Source: Janthinobacterium lividum (lineage in GTDB: Bacteria > Pseudomonadota > Gammaproteobacteria > Burkholderiales > Burkholderiaceae_D). From it: a stretch of DNA of 64,000 bases. The stretch is from the NCBI RefSeq assembly GCF_034424625.1, contig NZ_CP139976.1:2604001-2668000 (forward strand), read 5' to 3'. The translations under genes and the position numbers were made by a program. Positions 32,201 through 40,489 of this stretch are shown here, one piece after another. Position 1 is the first letter of the stretch. Every line of letters begins with the position of its first letter. Under the pieces are notes generated by a model. The model was not told the DNA's origin. It did no database searches and saw only the letters and a program-made list of their open reading frames with translations.

Positions 32201-34696
32201 CGGGTAGTAGTCCTTTTGCAGCAGCAGGTCGCCATGCGCCACCGGCAGGTAGCAGGCCGCTACGCCGTCCGGCACCGCGCCTTGCCAGGCCGTGCGGCCA
32301 TCGCCGTCCGGCGACCAGGCGGTCTCGATGCCGCCGTCGCGCAGGCGCAGCGCCACTGGCGTGTCGGCGCAGCCGGCCAGGTAGCTGCAATGGCGGGCGT
32401 CGAGCGGGGCCGCTTGCAGCAGGGCCACGGTGGCGCGCGCCGCGGCCAGCGCTGGCGCCTCGGGCGCCTGCCAGCCGCCGGGCAGGCCCGCTTGCCCATC
32501 GCCGGCGGCCAGCTGGGCCCAGGCGGCGGCGTCGAAATAATCGATGCCGCTCCCCGCCTGGGGCCACGGCAGCATTTCCAGCACGCCGGGAAAGGCGCGC
32601 ACGAAGCCGAGAAACTGGCGCCGCGTGTGCTTCCAGCCTATCCAGCACGCCAGCATCTGCACCAGCCGGTCGCGTCCCAGCAGCACTTGCACCATCGCCT
32701 GCGTGCCACGGTTGGCCGTGCCCACCTGCAGCAGGCGGCTGCCGGGCAGGGCGCCGAAGCGCTGCCAGCGGTCTTTCAGGGCCAGGCGCGCCACCAGCCC
32801 GCCCATGCCGTGGGCCACGATGCGCAGCGGCTGGCCGCGCTGTTCGGCGTCGCCCATGGCCTCGTCGAGCACGGGCAGGAAGGCGCTGCCGGAATGCTGC
32901 AGCGAGAGGCGCCAGTCATAGGCAAAGGGCCGCACTTCCTGGCTTTGCGCGAGGAAGCGGGCAAACGGTTCATAGCAGGATTCGATCCAGCCGGCGCTGA
33001 CGATGTGCGGCTGGCCCACGGCCAGGCGTTCGATGCGCCCTTCGACCAGGTTGACGGGGTCGAACCAGATGCGGTTGCTGCCCACTTGCAGGTGGCTGCC
33101 CAGCATGTCGGGCAGCAGCAGCACGATGGGCGCGTGCGCGCGCCGTTTCGGCACTTCGCCGCCGCGCCCCAGCGCGCCATGTTCCAGGCCGGCCAGCGGC
33201 TGGTAGCCGGTTTCGTCGCCCGTGAGCGCCTGCACGGTGGCCAGGCTGGACGGCGCGCGCTCGAAGTAGTTCAGGTGGTGCGTCTGCGGCCCGCGCAGCA
33301 GCAGTTGCCGCACCGGCGTGCTGCGCGTGGCGCCGCCGGCCATCGAGGCGCAATTGACCACCAGGTCGTTCTGCCCGCCGTACAGCTGTTCGCCCAGGCA
33401 GTCGCCCAGCCAGCCCAGCAAGCCATCGCCGCTGCAGGCGCCGGCCAGCACATACAGCGGGCTGGCCACGCGCACGTCGGGCGCGTTGAGCAGCGCCACC
33501 AGGGGCGAGTCGGGCATCATCGCTTCCAGGCCAGGCAGGATGCGCGCGTCGCAGCGCTGCTGCACCACGGCCAGCAGGAATGCCACGGCGCCATCGGGAG
33601 CGTCGTCCTGCAGCAGCAGGTTGAACATCACGCTGGCCCAGCGGTCCAGCCGGCCCGACATCAAGGTGGTGCCGCGCGCCGGGCAGGCCACGCGCACGAA
33701 GCGGGCGATGCGGATGGCGCGTTTCTTCAGTTCCACGCTCAGTTCGCGCAGGCGCGCCGCATCCTCGTCGTAGCCGCCGCGGCCGCCCAGCCGTGCCTGC
33801 GCCGTGAAGTGGTCGATATCGTGGCTGTTGAACGCTTCGCCACCCACCGTGTTTTCGCTCAGCCGCTCCAGGCCGTCGCCGGCCAGGTCGACGGCGCCGC
33901 GGCTGTCGATGCGCTGCGCCCGCGCCAGCAACTCGCCCACCAGGCCGCCGCGCGAATGGGCCAGCAGGTGCAGCACGGCGCCGTGCGGCAACTGGCGCAC
34001 GAGGGCCAGCGCATTCTGGATGGGGCTGTCGCTGAGGCTGCGGTGCTCAAAGCCATAGATGCGGTTGCCGTACTGCGCCGCCAGTTGCGGCGCCAGGCCG
34101 TTGCGCCACAGGCCGCCAAAGCTGCGCTGGGTCGACGAGGCCGTGCCGTGCAACAGCAGCAGCACAGGTTCCGGTCCGGCGGGCAGGCTGGCGACGGCCG
34201 TCATGTTGCCGGCCTCGATGCCGCAGCGGTACAGACCCAGGCGCTGTTCCAGCTGGCGGTCCTGGAAGGCGCCCGCCGCCGCCAGCGCCGTCATGGCGGC
34301 GGCGCCGCAGCGGTACACGCGCACGGCCCGCAGCATCCAGGCGCCCAGGCCGTCGCGGCTGGCGCCGGGCGGCTGGCGCGCCGCCTGCGGACGCAAGGCC
34401 AGCCCCACTTCGATGCTGGCGGGCGCGCCGTCGCGCGCTGCCGTGGCCGGTCCCAGGTAGCGTGGCAGGTCCAGGCTGCCCGCCAGCAGCGAACTGCCGT
34501 CGCACAGCAGCAGTTGCACCACGTCGGACGGGCCGATATCGAGGGCGATGCGGCAGCTGCCGATGCCGCGCGCGCTGGATAGCACATGGGTCTGGCCATG
34601 CCAGCCGGGCGCGGCGGGGCAGTCGCCGGCATTGGCGAGGGGATCGCGCGTGAGCGTCAGGCGCAGCACGGGCGGCGCAAGAGGGGCGCTGGACAT
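29231..34696 (-). CDS. Giant protein: two alpha/beta-hydrolase domains fused to a CHAT caspase-like protease
   Basis: 1821 residues, no signal peptide. Residues 170-480 form an alpha/beta hydrolase with LLLLHGTASST (oxyanion His183-Gly184), nucleophile elbow AHSRGG (Ser248), NDLVVN (Asp444) and THHLNYF (His473/474): an apparently intact triad. Residues 520-850 form a second, PGAP1/LCAT-like hydrolase (IVLLLPDMLGSHLQ), but its elbow reads AHGMGG, with Gly630 in place of serine. Residues about 890-1150 resemble a macro/aminopeptidase-N-like fold (AIVIGLGALGELTPGELARA). The CHAT domain (about 1170-1445) keeps its His in HLAGHGE (1316) and Cys in INCCHLGD (1357). The remaining 370 residues are helical. 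No ribosome site is evident. It overlaps olsB by 68 bp at the 3' end. Function unknown; a protease-gated lipase or cell-death effector is inference. Confidence 0.9.
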   Translation of the reverse strand: MSSAPLAPPVLRLTLTRDPLANAGDCPAAPGWHGQTHVLSSARGIGSCRIALDIGPSDVVQLLLCDGSSLLAGSLDLPRYLGPATAARDGAPASIEVGLALRPQAARQPPGASRDGLGAWMLRAVRVYRCGAAAMTALAAAGAFQDRQLEQRLGLYRCGIEAGNMTAVASLPAGPEPVLLLLHGTASSTQRSFGGLWRNGLAPQLAAQYGNRIYGFEHRSLSDSPIQNALALVRQLPHGAVLHLLAHSRGGLVGELLARAQRIDSRGAVDLAGDGLERLSENTVGGEAFNSHDIDHFTAQARLGGRGGYDEDAARLRELSVELKKRAIRIARFVRVACPARGTTLMSGRLDRWASVMFNLLLQDDAPDGAVAFLLAVVQQRCDARILPGLEAMMPDSPLVALLNAPDVRVASPLYVLAGACSGDGLLGWLGDCLGEQLYGGQNDLVVNCASMAGGATRSTPVRQLLLRGPQTHHLNYFERAPSSLATVQALTGDETGYQPLAGLEHGALGRGGEVPKRRAHAPIVLLLPDMLGSHLQVGSNRIWFDPVNLVEGRIERLAVGQPHIVSAGWIESCYEPFARFLAQSQEVRPFAYDWRLSLQHSGSAFLPVLDEAMGDAEQRGQPLRIVAHGMGGLVARLALKDRWQRFGALPGSRLLQVGTANRGTQAMVQVLLGRDRLVQMLACWIGWKHTRRQFLGFVRAFPGVLEMLPWPQAGSGIDYFDAAAWAQLAAGDGQAGLPGGWQAPEAPALAAARATVALLQAAPLDARHCSYLAGCADTPVALRLRDGGIETAWSPDGDGRTAWQGAVPDGVAACYLPVAHGDLLLQKDYYPAITQLLDSGQGTSLPRHPPHAPGGVPPRFHPYVPDATPLYPQPQELLDAAIGAAGPASAPESRAPQLSLSVIHGSMASADAPVMSGCYASESLRGSMSFLDRLLAGKLQEIHALGRFPQRPDSALVVLQPDAARRPGGAIVIGLGALGELTPGELARAFAGGLLEYACVCLQVRAAGHVAAPPMGEHGLRVASLLSGSGYGGLSIALCARALLDGARSANRRLEDAGMACRIGHIAIYEQSEARAIAAAMAIEQIMAEARYQGSFTFEQRIRHSPGGYRRILPSLSGDNGWRRVQIVAADLSGALRFTVLTDRAHNSVDEEPNQRQAVDGLIMDATDNTTDQPGLSRALYELMLPNGLKAAIPEMRGLILAVDQSAAIYPWELMRDEAGSEESPLSTRIGMVRQLASLREQPSAVSPPSNSVLVIGDTDSGLPELPAAQAEAQDVARMFGAYGYQVRELLRPQAQRVLVHLFDERYFAIHLAGHGEVAGPGIAHTGLVLGPKTRLTAAQVGKLKRVPQFVFINCCHLGDMRPDAIAPWSKLAASLATAFIEMGSQAVIAAGWRIDDQAASIFAHSFYHAMLSGEYFGDAVRLAREAAYLQFPASNTWGAYQAYGDDRYRFPNTQSRPWQAPDYHYHGHLLADLETLHARLAGADPARRAAIEEKLGSIEEAVRARFFGCADIRENMAATRAGLGGLENTLRAIEHYRAAHSAADGKVGLRALAHWAELEIRQGAALCGLDAGAGIEVPAVPDMPQGRQLLQDGKQHIDLLVALAPTAQRLALLGRYWALQARLACGAGSSGAPALRDMTDACLAALEEARRRSGVADCDLIFQVLAGALLLKAHADDSAWRALDPQLGDLLHDAIAYARQRHADEHRAIDAGAPVRAALLAALWQVPDGQPFDAPARAAFMALYHDAVRRHGSIGEPEAITAPLRFLLELLPPDSADTGLRSAVQALASQLQSSLPALSQAPRHNGAHSARPDSPAASS

Positions 34697-34986
34697 GCGG
34701 TTGGGATCGCTGGTTAAAAGCCGACCTTGATGCCTGCGCGGACTATGCGTGTTGTGTCAGATCAAGTGTGAGTGGAAATGCTGGCTGGCGGGGCAATGCA
34801 GGGTGAAGGCGGGGAGGGTGTGGAACTGGGGCGGGAGGGCAGAGAAACGGTCAGCATGGTTTGGGCTGGGTCTCTTCGCTATCGTGCTCGGATGTTGTGC
34901 GGTGAGCGAACTACGCGAATTTCATGGCAAAAGTTCATGGCGCCGGGAACCTGGGTGCCTGGCATGGCATTACAACAGTGGTTATA
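34697..34986. other. Gap between the CHAT gene and the HTH gene
   Basis: 290 bp with no supported gene, and purine-rich on the plus strand (GGGGAGGG-type runs around 34810-34845). It must hold the promoter of the CHAT gene unless that is read through from the HTH gene. No clear sigma-70 pair was found. Confidence 0.4.
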
Positions 34987-35274
34987 TCAATGGACTGGCG
35001 TGGCGGACAGTTCCTTCAGTTCGCGGATGGTGATGTCCGATTTTTCATGCATGCGCAATAAAATCGTTGCACCGACCGACAGTTTGCCGTGACGAATCTT
35101 GCTGATGATGGGGGGCTGGACTTCCAGTACACGGCACAGTTCCGCATCATTTTTCAGGTTCATCTTCTCGATCAGGGTATCGAGCAGCTTGTTGGGCACA
35201 AAACTCGATGGTTCGAGCGCACGCGCCCGGTTCATCGCCTCAATCATTTCCAGCTTCTTTTGCCGAACGTTCAT
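34987..35274 (-). CDS. Small XRE-like helix-turn-helix protein
   Basis: A 95-residue protein with a lambda-repressor-like HTH at about residues 25-85: LLDTLIEKMNLKNDAELCRVLEVQPPIISKIRHGKLSVGATILLRMHEKSDITI. The helix-turn-helix reads NDAELCRVLEVQPPIISKIR. It resembles small phage- or plasmid-type repressors common in Oxalobacteraceae. AGGAGG lies just upstream of the ATG. It is on the same strand as, and 290 bp upstream of, the CHAT gene, so it may regulate it. Tandem TACAACATT repeats lie about 95-117 bp upstream. Confidence 0.8.
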   Translation of the reverse strand: MNVRQKKLEMIEAMNRARALEPSSFVPNKLLDTLIEKMNLKNDAELCRVLEVQPPIISKIRHGKLSVGATILLRMHEKSDITIRELKELSATPVH

Positions 35275-35368
35275 TTACTCCTCCTTCAGGTTATGCAAGG
35301 GACGAGACCACTTTGACGCGGTCCCGGCTATAGTTCGTCATCGCAGTACGGCTGTCTGGGTGACGTAG

Positions 35369-35391
35369 TACAACATTCGCGTTACAACATT
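35369..35391. promoter_or_regulatory. Direct repeat, possible operator of the HTH gene
   Basis: TACAACATT occurs at 35369-35377 and again at 35383-35391, a 14-bp period, upstream of the small HTH gene and downstream of the ABC ATPase gene. It may be an autoregulatory site. Confidence 0.35.
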
Positions 35392-35455
35392 GATAACCAG
35401 GCAAGTGTTTAAATAATACTACGATAACAAAACTTGTGACAGATGGTCAGTTAAA

Positions 35456-36148
35456 TTAACTGATTGTTTGATCAGTTTGGTTGACGATTGTTGTATTTTG
35501 TAGTCCGCTTTTCGTCAGAATCATGGTCCGGTCCGCCATTTCGGCGGCGGCCAGCGAATGCGTGACCATGATCGCGCAACTGCCGTTGGCCTTGATTTCG
35601 GCGCGCAGCAATTGCAGGATGCTGTGCGCCGTGTCCGGGTCGAGGTTGCCGGTGGGCTCGTCGGCCAGCACCAGTGCCGGCTTGTGGACGAGTGCGCGGG
35701 CAATGGCCACGCGCTGCATTTCGCCGCCGGACAATTGCTGCGGAAAGTCGCCGCCGCGCCCGCCCAGGCCGACCGCCTCGAGCATGCTGGCGGCACGCTC
35801 CTGGGGCAGTCCGTTGAGCAGCAGCGGCAGGGCCACGTTTTGCAGCAGGGTCAGATGCGGCAAGACGTGGAAGGCCTGGAAAATAAAGCCCATGCGGGCG
35901 CGACGCAGCCGGGTGGCGGCGGCGTCATCGAGGCTGGACATGGCAATGCCGTCCACCAGGATAGGGTGCGCTTCGGCACCCGCGTCGGGCGTATCGAGGC
36001 CGGCGATCAGGTTCAGCAAGGTCGACTTGCCCACGCCCGAGTCACCCATGATGGCGATGAATTCCCCGGCCTTGAAGCGGCAGGAAATGTTGGCCAGCAC
36101 GGGACGGGCATTGGCATAGGACTTCGACAGATGGCGCAATTCGAGCAT
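35456..36148 (-). CDS. ABC transporter ATP-binding protein (LolD/MacB type), without partner permease
   Basis: A 230-residue ATPase with Walker A GDSGVGKST, Q-loop FIFQAFHVLPHLT, signature LSGGEMQRVAIARAL, Walker B ALVLADEPTGNLD and the H-loop VTHSLAAAEMA. The PTGNLD form is typical of LolD/MacB/FtsE-type ATPases that work with FtsX-like permeases. No permease gene is adjacent: egtD is divergent and the HTH gene lies downstream. I chose the start MLELRHLSKSY at 36148; an upstream ATG would add 20 residues without homology. A weak hairpin (35458-35477) overlaps the stop codon. Confidence 0.88.
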   Translation of the reverse strand: MLELRHLSKSYANARPVLANISCRFKAGEFIAIMGDSGVGKSTLLNLIAGLDTPDAGAEAHPILVDGIAMSSLDDAAATRLRRARMGFIFQAFHVLPHLTLLQNVALPLLLNGLPQERAASMLEAVGLGGRGGDFPQQLSGGEMQRVAIARALVHKPALVLADEPTGNLDPDTAHSILQLLRAEIKANGSCAIMVTHSLAAAEMADRTMILTKSGLQNTTIVNQTDQTIS

Positions 36149-36472
36149 GGTGTTAACGGCTATCGTAAAGGGAGGCACGCGGGGGAGAGGGGGGCCTGGG
36201 AACTGCAAAGGGGCGCGGATTGTTTGGCCGGCAATGTGTAGTATACGACAGGCTTATGCTTTTTGCTTGGTAATACCACTTTTGTGTGGTTCCTGCGGCA
36301 GACGGCGCGCATCGACCTTAAGTTACCTGCCGCACCGCTGGCTTGCGCGGATTCCGCTATGATGAGAAAAAGTCATCGGCAGAGGCGCCCGCAAACCGCT
36401 GCGGCAGGGGCGGTGCGCCCGGTGGCTGACCGTGCAAGCCCTTCGTGAACCTAACATTGACGACGCCAGCCC
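36149..36472. other. Divergent region between ABC ATPase and egtD
   Basis: 324 bp without a gene. A short hairpin ACCAC/GTGGT surrounds 36275-36290, and TATGAT is at 36358-36363, but no convincing -35 partner was found. The egtD start lacks a strong Shine-Dalgarno sequence. Confidence 0.4.
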
Positions 36473-37465
36473 ATGACCATGCCACTTGCGCAACAGCAGT
36501 CCGATTTCCGTCCCGCCAGCCACGCCAGCGCGGCCAGCGCCACTCCTGCCACGATAGCCGAGATCAGCAGCGGCCTGCTGGCGCGCGATGCCTGGACGTC
36601 GCCCAAGTACCTGTACGACGCGCTCGGCTCCAAACTGTTCGAAGCCATCTGCGCCTTGCCCGAGTACTATCCGACGCGCACGGAAGCGGCCATCTTCGCC
36701 CGCCATGGCGCCGAGATCGCCCACGCCGTGGGGCCGGGCAGCACCCTGATCGACCTGGGCGCGGGCAATTGCGCCAAGGCCGCCAGCCTGTTCCCCCTGC
36801 TGCACCCGGCCCAATACGTGGCCGTGGATATTTCCTACGATTTCCTCAGCGAATCGCTGAGCCGGCTGCAGCAGCGCTTTCCGCACATCGAGATGACGGG
36901 CCTGGGCCTGGATTTTTCCAGCCGCCTGGACTTGCCCGACAGCGTGCGCGAGGCACGGCGATTGTTCTTCTATCCCGGCTCGTCGATCGGTAATTTTGCG
37001 CCCGAGCAAGCAACCGCCTTTTTTCGCCGCCTGCGCGCGAATGCGGACGGCGATGGCGGCCTGCTGATCGGCGTCGATCTGATCAAGGACGATGCCATCC
37101 TCGACGCCGCCTATGACGATGCGCTGGGCGTCACGGCCGCCTTCAACCTGAACATGCTGCGCCACGTGAACGGGCTGATCGGCGCCGATTTCGACGTGCG
37201 CGCGTGGCAGCACCACGGCTTTTTCAATGCCGACGAGCGCCGCGTCGAAATGCACCTGGAAGCGCGCAGCGAGCAGTTTGTCCATTGGAAAGGCGGCCAG
37301 CGGCGCTTCGCGAAAGGCGAGCGCATCCATACTGAAGACAGCTATAAATACACGCGCGCCACCTTCGTCGGCTTGCTGGAGCAGGCAGGGTTTTCCACAG
37401 TGCAAGTCTGGACGGACCCGCAGCAGTGGTTTGCCGTCATTTATGCGCGTGTCATCAGGGACTAA
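36473..37465 (+). CDS. egtD: L-histidine N(alpha)-methyltransferase EgtD
   Basis: A 330-residue SAM enzyme that trimethylates histidine to hercynine, the first step of ergothioneine synthesis. The family signature is clear: KYLYDALGSKLFEAICALPEYYPTRTE, the SAM loop IDLGAGNCAKA, FFYPGSSIGNF, GVDLIKD, and the C-terminal TEDSYKYT and WFAVIYARV. Start at 36473; an ATG at 36479 is equally possible. It is followed 7 bp later by egtB with AAGGA between, so the two form an operon. No egtA, egtC or egtE is present here. Confidence 0.94.
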   Translation: MTMPLAQQQSDFRPASHASAASATPATIAEISSGLLARDAWTSPKYLYDALGSKLFEAICALPEYYPTRTEAAIFARHGAEIAHAVGPGSTLIDLGAGNCAKAASLFPLLHPAQYVAVDISYDFLSESLSRLQQRFPHIEMTGLGLDFSSRLDLPDSVREARRLFFYPGSSIGNFAPEQATAFFRRLRANADGDGGLLIGVDLIKDDAILDAAYDDALGVTAAFNLNMLRHVNGLIGADFDVRAWQHHGFFNADERRVEMHLEARSEQFVHWKGGQRRFAKGERIHTEDSYKYTRATFVGLLEQAGFSTVQVWTDPQQWFAVIYARVIRD

Positions 37466-37472
37466 GGAAAAG

Positions 37473-38714
37473 ATGCTGATCGATCATTACCACTCAGTGC
37501 GCCAGCACTCGCTGCGGCTGGCCGAACCCCTGTCCGACGAGGATTGCGGCGCCCAGTCGATGCCGGACGCCAGTCCCGTGAAATGGCATCTCGCGCATAC
37601 CACCTGGTTTTTCGAAACGTTTATTCTGGAAAGCATGGAAGCGGCGTTCGCGCCATTCCACCCGGCCTTCCGCGTGCTGTTCAATTCCTATTACAACGGC
37701 GTGGGCGAGAAGCACCCGCGCGCCCAGCGTGGCTTGCTGACGCGCCCCGGCATGGACGTCGTGCGTGCCTACCGGATGGATGTCGATGCGCGCATCGGCC
37801 GCCTGCTGGCGGGCGAACTGGCGCGCGAGGAGCGCGAACGGCTGACCATGCTGCTGGCGCTGGGGCTCGAACACGAGCAGCAGCACCAGGAATTGCTGTT
37901 GACGGACGTCAAGCACCTGCTGGCGCAGAGCGCCCTGTTTCCTGCCTACCTGGATCGCATGGATAGCGCGGCGCCATCAGTGCAGCAAGCCGCGCAGCCC
38001 ACTGCCTGGCTCGCCTTCGACGGCGGCCTGGCGCAGATCGGCCATGCGGGCGACGGTTTTTGCTTCGACAATGAGTTGCCGCGTCATCCGCAATATGTGG
38101 CGCCGTTCGAACTGGCCAGCGCCCTGGTGACGAATGGCGACTACCTGGCCTTCATCGAGGCGGGCGGCTACCGTACGGCGCATTGGTGGCTGGCCGAAGG
38201 CTGGGACTGGGTGCGCAGCGGGCAGCTGGAATGCCCGTTGTACTGGCAGCGCGACGAGGCGGGGCAATGGCAGGAATTCACTCTATATGGTTTGCATCGG
38301 CTCGACCTGCAGGCGCCGGCCACGCATCTGTCCCTGTTCGAGGCGGACGCCTATGCGCACTGGGCCGGCGCGCGCCTGCCGACGGAAGCGGAATGGGAAG
38401 TGGCGGCGCAAGGCGTCGCGCTGCAAGTTGGCCAGCTGCATCCGGCCGCCGGCGCACCGGGAACAGGACTGCGGCAAATGTTCGGCCACTGCTGGCAGTG
38501 GACCAGCAGCAGCTACGCGCCGTATCCCGGCTACCGCACGGCGCCCGGGGCGCTCGGCGAATACAACGGCAAGTTCATGCTGAACCAGTATGTGCTGCGC
38601 GGTTCATCGTGCGCCACGCCGGCCGGCCATGCGCGCGCCAGCTACCGCAATTTCTTCCCGGCCGGCGCGCGCTGGCAATTTTCCGGCATCCGCCTGGCGC
38701 GCCAGGTGGAATAA
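37473..38714 (+). CDS. egtB: Ergothioneine biosynthesis protein EgtB (iron-dependent sulfoxide synthase)
   Basis: A 413-residue non-haem iron enzyme that joins hercynine to the sulfur of gamma-glutamylcysteine or cysteine. The N-terminal DinB-like domain carries the three iron ligands: WHLAH (His42), and HEQQH (His134 and His138). The C-terminal FGE-sulfatase domain runs from about residue 175 to the end (ALVTNGDYLAFIEAGGY, RLPTEAEWEVAAQG, GHCWQWTSSSYAPYPGY, VLRGSS). The length is normal. Since egtC is absent, the enzyme may use cysteine directly or a distant amidase may act; this is inference. Its stop is one base from the convergent chemotaxis gene. Confidence 0.94.
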   Translation: MLIDHYHSVRQHSLRLAEPLSDEDCGAQSMPDASPVKWHLAHTTWFFETFILESMEAAFAPFHPAFRVLFNSYYNGVGEKHPRAQRGLLTRPGMDVVRAYRMDVDARIGRLLAGELAREERERLTMLLALGLEHEQQHQELLLTDVKHLLAQSALFPAYLDRMDSAAPSVQQAAQPTAWLAFDGGLAQIGHAGDGFCFDNELPRHPQYVAPFELASALVTNGDYLAFIEAGGYRTAHWWLAEGWDWVRSGQLECPLYWQRDEAGQWQEFTLYGLHRLDLQAPATHLSLFEADAYAHWAGARLPTEAEWEVAAQGVALQVGQLHPAAGAPGTGLRQMFGHCWQWTSSSYAPYPGYRTAPGALGEYNGKFMLNQYVLRGSSCATPAGHARASYRNFFPAGARWQFSGIRLARQVE

Positions 38715-38715
38715 C

Positions 38716-40320
38716 TTAGTGCAGTCGCGGGACGGCGGGTGCGTCAGGGCGGGGCGGCGCCTTGGCGGCAGTGTTCTGTTCCAGCTTGAACTGGCTGACG
38801 AGGGTTTCCAGTTCGCCCGCCTGTTCATGCATGGCCGCCGCCGCCGCGGCCGCTTCCTCGACGAGGGCCGCGTTTTGCTGCGTCGTCTGGTCCATCTGCA
38901 TGATGGCCGCATTGATTTGCTCGATGCCTTCGCTCTGCTCGTGGTTGGCGACGCTGATTTCACCGACGATGGCGCTGACCCGGCCCACGCTGGCCACTAC
39001 TTCATCCATCGTGGCGCCCGCCTGGCTGACCAGTTGCGCGCCCTGGCCGACCCGGCTGACGGAGTCGGCGATCAGTTCCTTGATTTCTTTCGCCGCCGCC
39101 GCCGAGCGTTGCGCCAGGTTACGCACTTCGGACGCCACCACGGCAAAGCCGCGTCCCTGTTCACCTGCGCGCGCCGCTTCCACCGCCGCGTTCAGTGCCA
39201 GGATATTCGTCTGGAAGGCGATGCCGTCGATCACGGCGATGATGTCGACGATCTTGCGCGACGATGCATTGATGGCATCCATGGTGCCGATCACTTCCGC
39301 CATGGCCGAGCCGCCGCGCTGGGCGATGGCCGATGCCGAGCGCGCCAGGCTGTCGGCCTGGCGCGCATTGTCGCTGTTGCTGCGCACGGTGCCCGTCAGT
39401 TCGATCATCGACGAGGCCGTCTCTTCCAGCGCGCTGGCTTGCGCTTCCGTGCGGGCCGACAGGTCGGCATTGCCGCTGGCGATCTGGCTCGACGCCACGG
39501 CTATCGTGCCCGTGCCGCCGCGTACCTGCCCCACGAGGGTGGCCAGGTTGGCGTTCATGTCGCGCAGCGCCTGCAGCAGCTGGCCCGCTTCATCCTTGCC
39601 TTCGGCCACGATTTTGCTGCTCAGGTCGCCTGCGGCCACGGCTTGCGCCACGCGCAAGGCATAGGCGATGGGCGTAGTGATCGAGCGCGTGACCCGCCAG
39701 GCAAAGAGCACGCCCAGCAGCAGCGCGGCCGTGCCCAGGCTGGCCATCAGCACATTCGCTGCGGAAATATTCTGCTGGATTTGCTGGCCGCCATGCACGA
39801 CCACGCCGCGCTGGATTTCATTCAGGCGGTTCACCGTCTTTTGCAACTGATTCAGGGCGGGCAGGGTATCGTCGCGCACGTGCTTGGCCGCTTCCGCGCG
39901 CTGTCCCGCCACCAGCAGCTTGTCGGCCTGGCTGAACGAGACAACATAGGCCTTGCGCTGCTGCTTCAGGGTAGCCAGCAGTTCCTTGCCTTCAGGCAGC
40001 ACGATCAGGCGGTCGAGCACGACCAGCGCATCGGTGATGGTGGCCTTGTTGGCGTCGATTTCGCCGTGGATGGCGTTGGCGCGGGCCGGATCTTCATGGA
40101 TGAACAGTTCCAGCACCAGTGCCGCGTTCGAACGCGTGGTGCTGCGGATGGTGGCGATGGCGTCGGCCTTGGCCCAGTCTTTCTCGATGATGGCTTCGCT
40201 GAGCGCGCCGATCTTGTCGAGCCGGAAAAGGCCCGTGCCTACCAGCACTGCCATCAGTAACAGCACCACGCCAAAACCGGCGCCCAGGCGCACGCCTATC
40301 TTCATATCCGTCAATTTCAT
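38716..40320 (-). CDS. Methyl-accepting chemotaxis protein (Tar/Tsr type)
   Basis: A 534-residue receptor. TM1 is at about 10-30, a four-helix-bundle ligand domain at 35-190 (4HB_MCP type), TM2 at about 192-210, a HAMP domain ([20 protein letters not shown]), then the long signalling coiled coil with the conserved hairpin [43 protein letters not shown]. The C-terminus lacks an NWETF-type CheR tether. It senses an unknown small molecule. The ATG at 40320 lies 53 bp after a TATAAT -10 (minus strand, 40374-40379). Confidence 0.94.
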   Translation of the reverse strand: MKLTDMKIGVRLGAGFGVVLLLMAVLVGTGLFRLDKIGALSEAIIEKDWAKADAIATIRSTTRSNAALVLELFIHEDPARANAIHGEIDANKATITDALVVLDRLIVLPEGKELLATLKQQRKAYVVSFSQADKLLVAGQRAEAAKHVRDDTLPALNQLQKTVNRLNEIQRGVVVHGGQQIQQNISAANVLMASLGTAALLLGVLFAWRVTRSITTPIAYALRVAQAVAAGDLSSKIVAEGKDEAGQLLQALRDMNANLATLVGQVRGGTGTIAVASSQIASGNADLSARTEAQASALEETASSMIELTGTVRSNSDNARQADSLARSASAIAQRGGSAMAEVIGTMDAINASSRKIVDIIAVIDGIAFQTNILALNAAVEAARAGEQGRGFAVVASEVRNLAQRSAAAAKEIKELIADSVSRVGQGAQLVSQAGATMDEVVASVGRVSAIVGEISVANHEQSEGIEQINAAIMQMDQTTQQNAALVEEAAAAAAAMHEQAGELETLVSQFKLEQNTAAKAPPRPDAPAVPRLH

Positions 40321-40425
40321 ACTGATTCCCTCGGTAGCTAATGATCTGTCTCCGGTGGTCTTGTTATGCAACGATTATACGGTCGGTGATACCTGATTTG
40401 CACTACTAATTGCCCAATAGAAATG

Positions 40426-40461
40426 AAAAAGCGGCACGGCGATCAAGCCGTACCGCTTTTT
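40426..40461 (-). terminator. Rho-independent terminator of leuA
   Basis: AAAAAGCGGCACGGC, a 6-base loop, GCCGTACCGCTTTTT; one mismatch in the stem. On the minus strand it lies 28 bp after the leuA stop and ends in a T-run. It may also act on plus-strand transcripts. Confidence 0.85.
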
Positions 40462-40489
40462 CTCCCTATGAGGGATGCCCTGGCCGTGC

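Noticed and set aside
29573..34582. Long antisense frames opposite the CHAT gene
   Set aside because: Same effect. The sense protein has catalytic motifs in several domains, while the antisense frames do not.
34749..35033. Open frame of 94 codons on the plus strand with a hydrophobic stretch
   Set aside because: No ribosome site, unusual composition (many Trp, Cys, Arg) and overlap with the well-supported HTH gene on the other strand.
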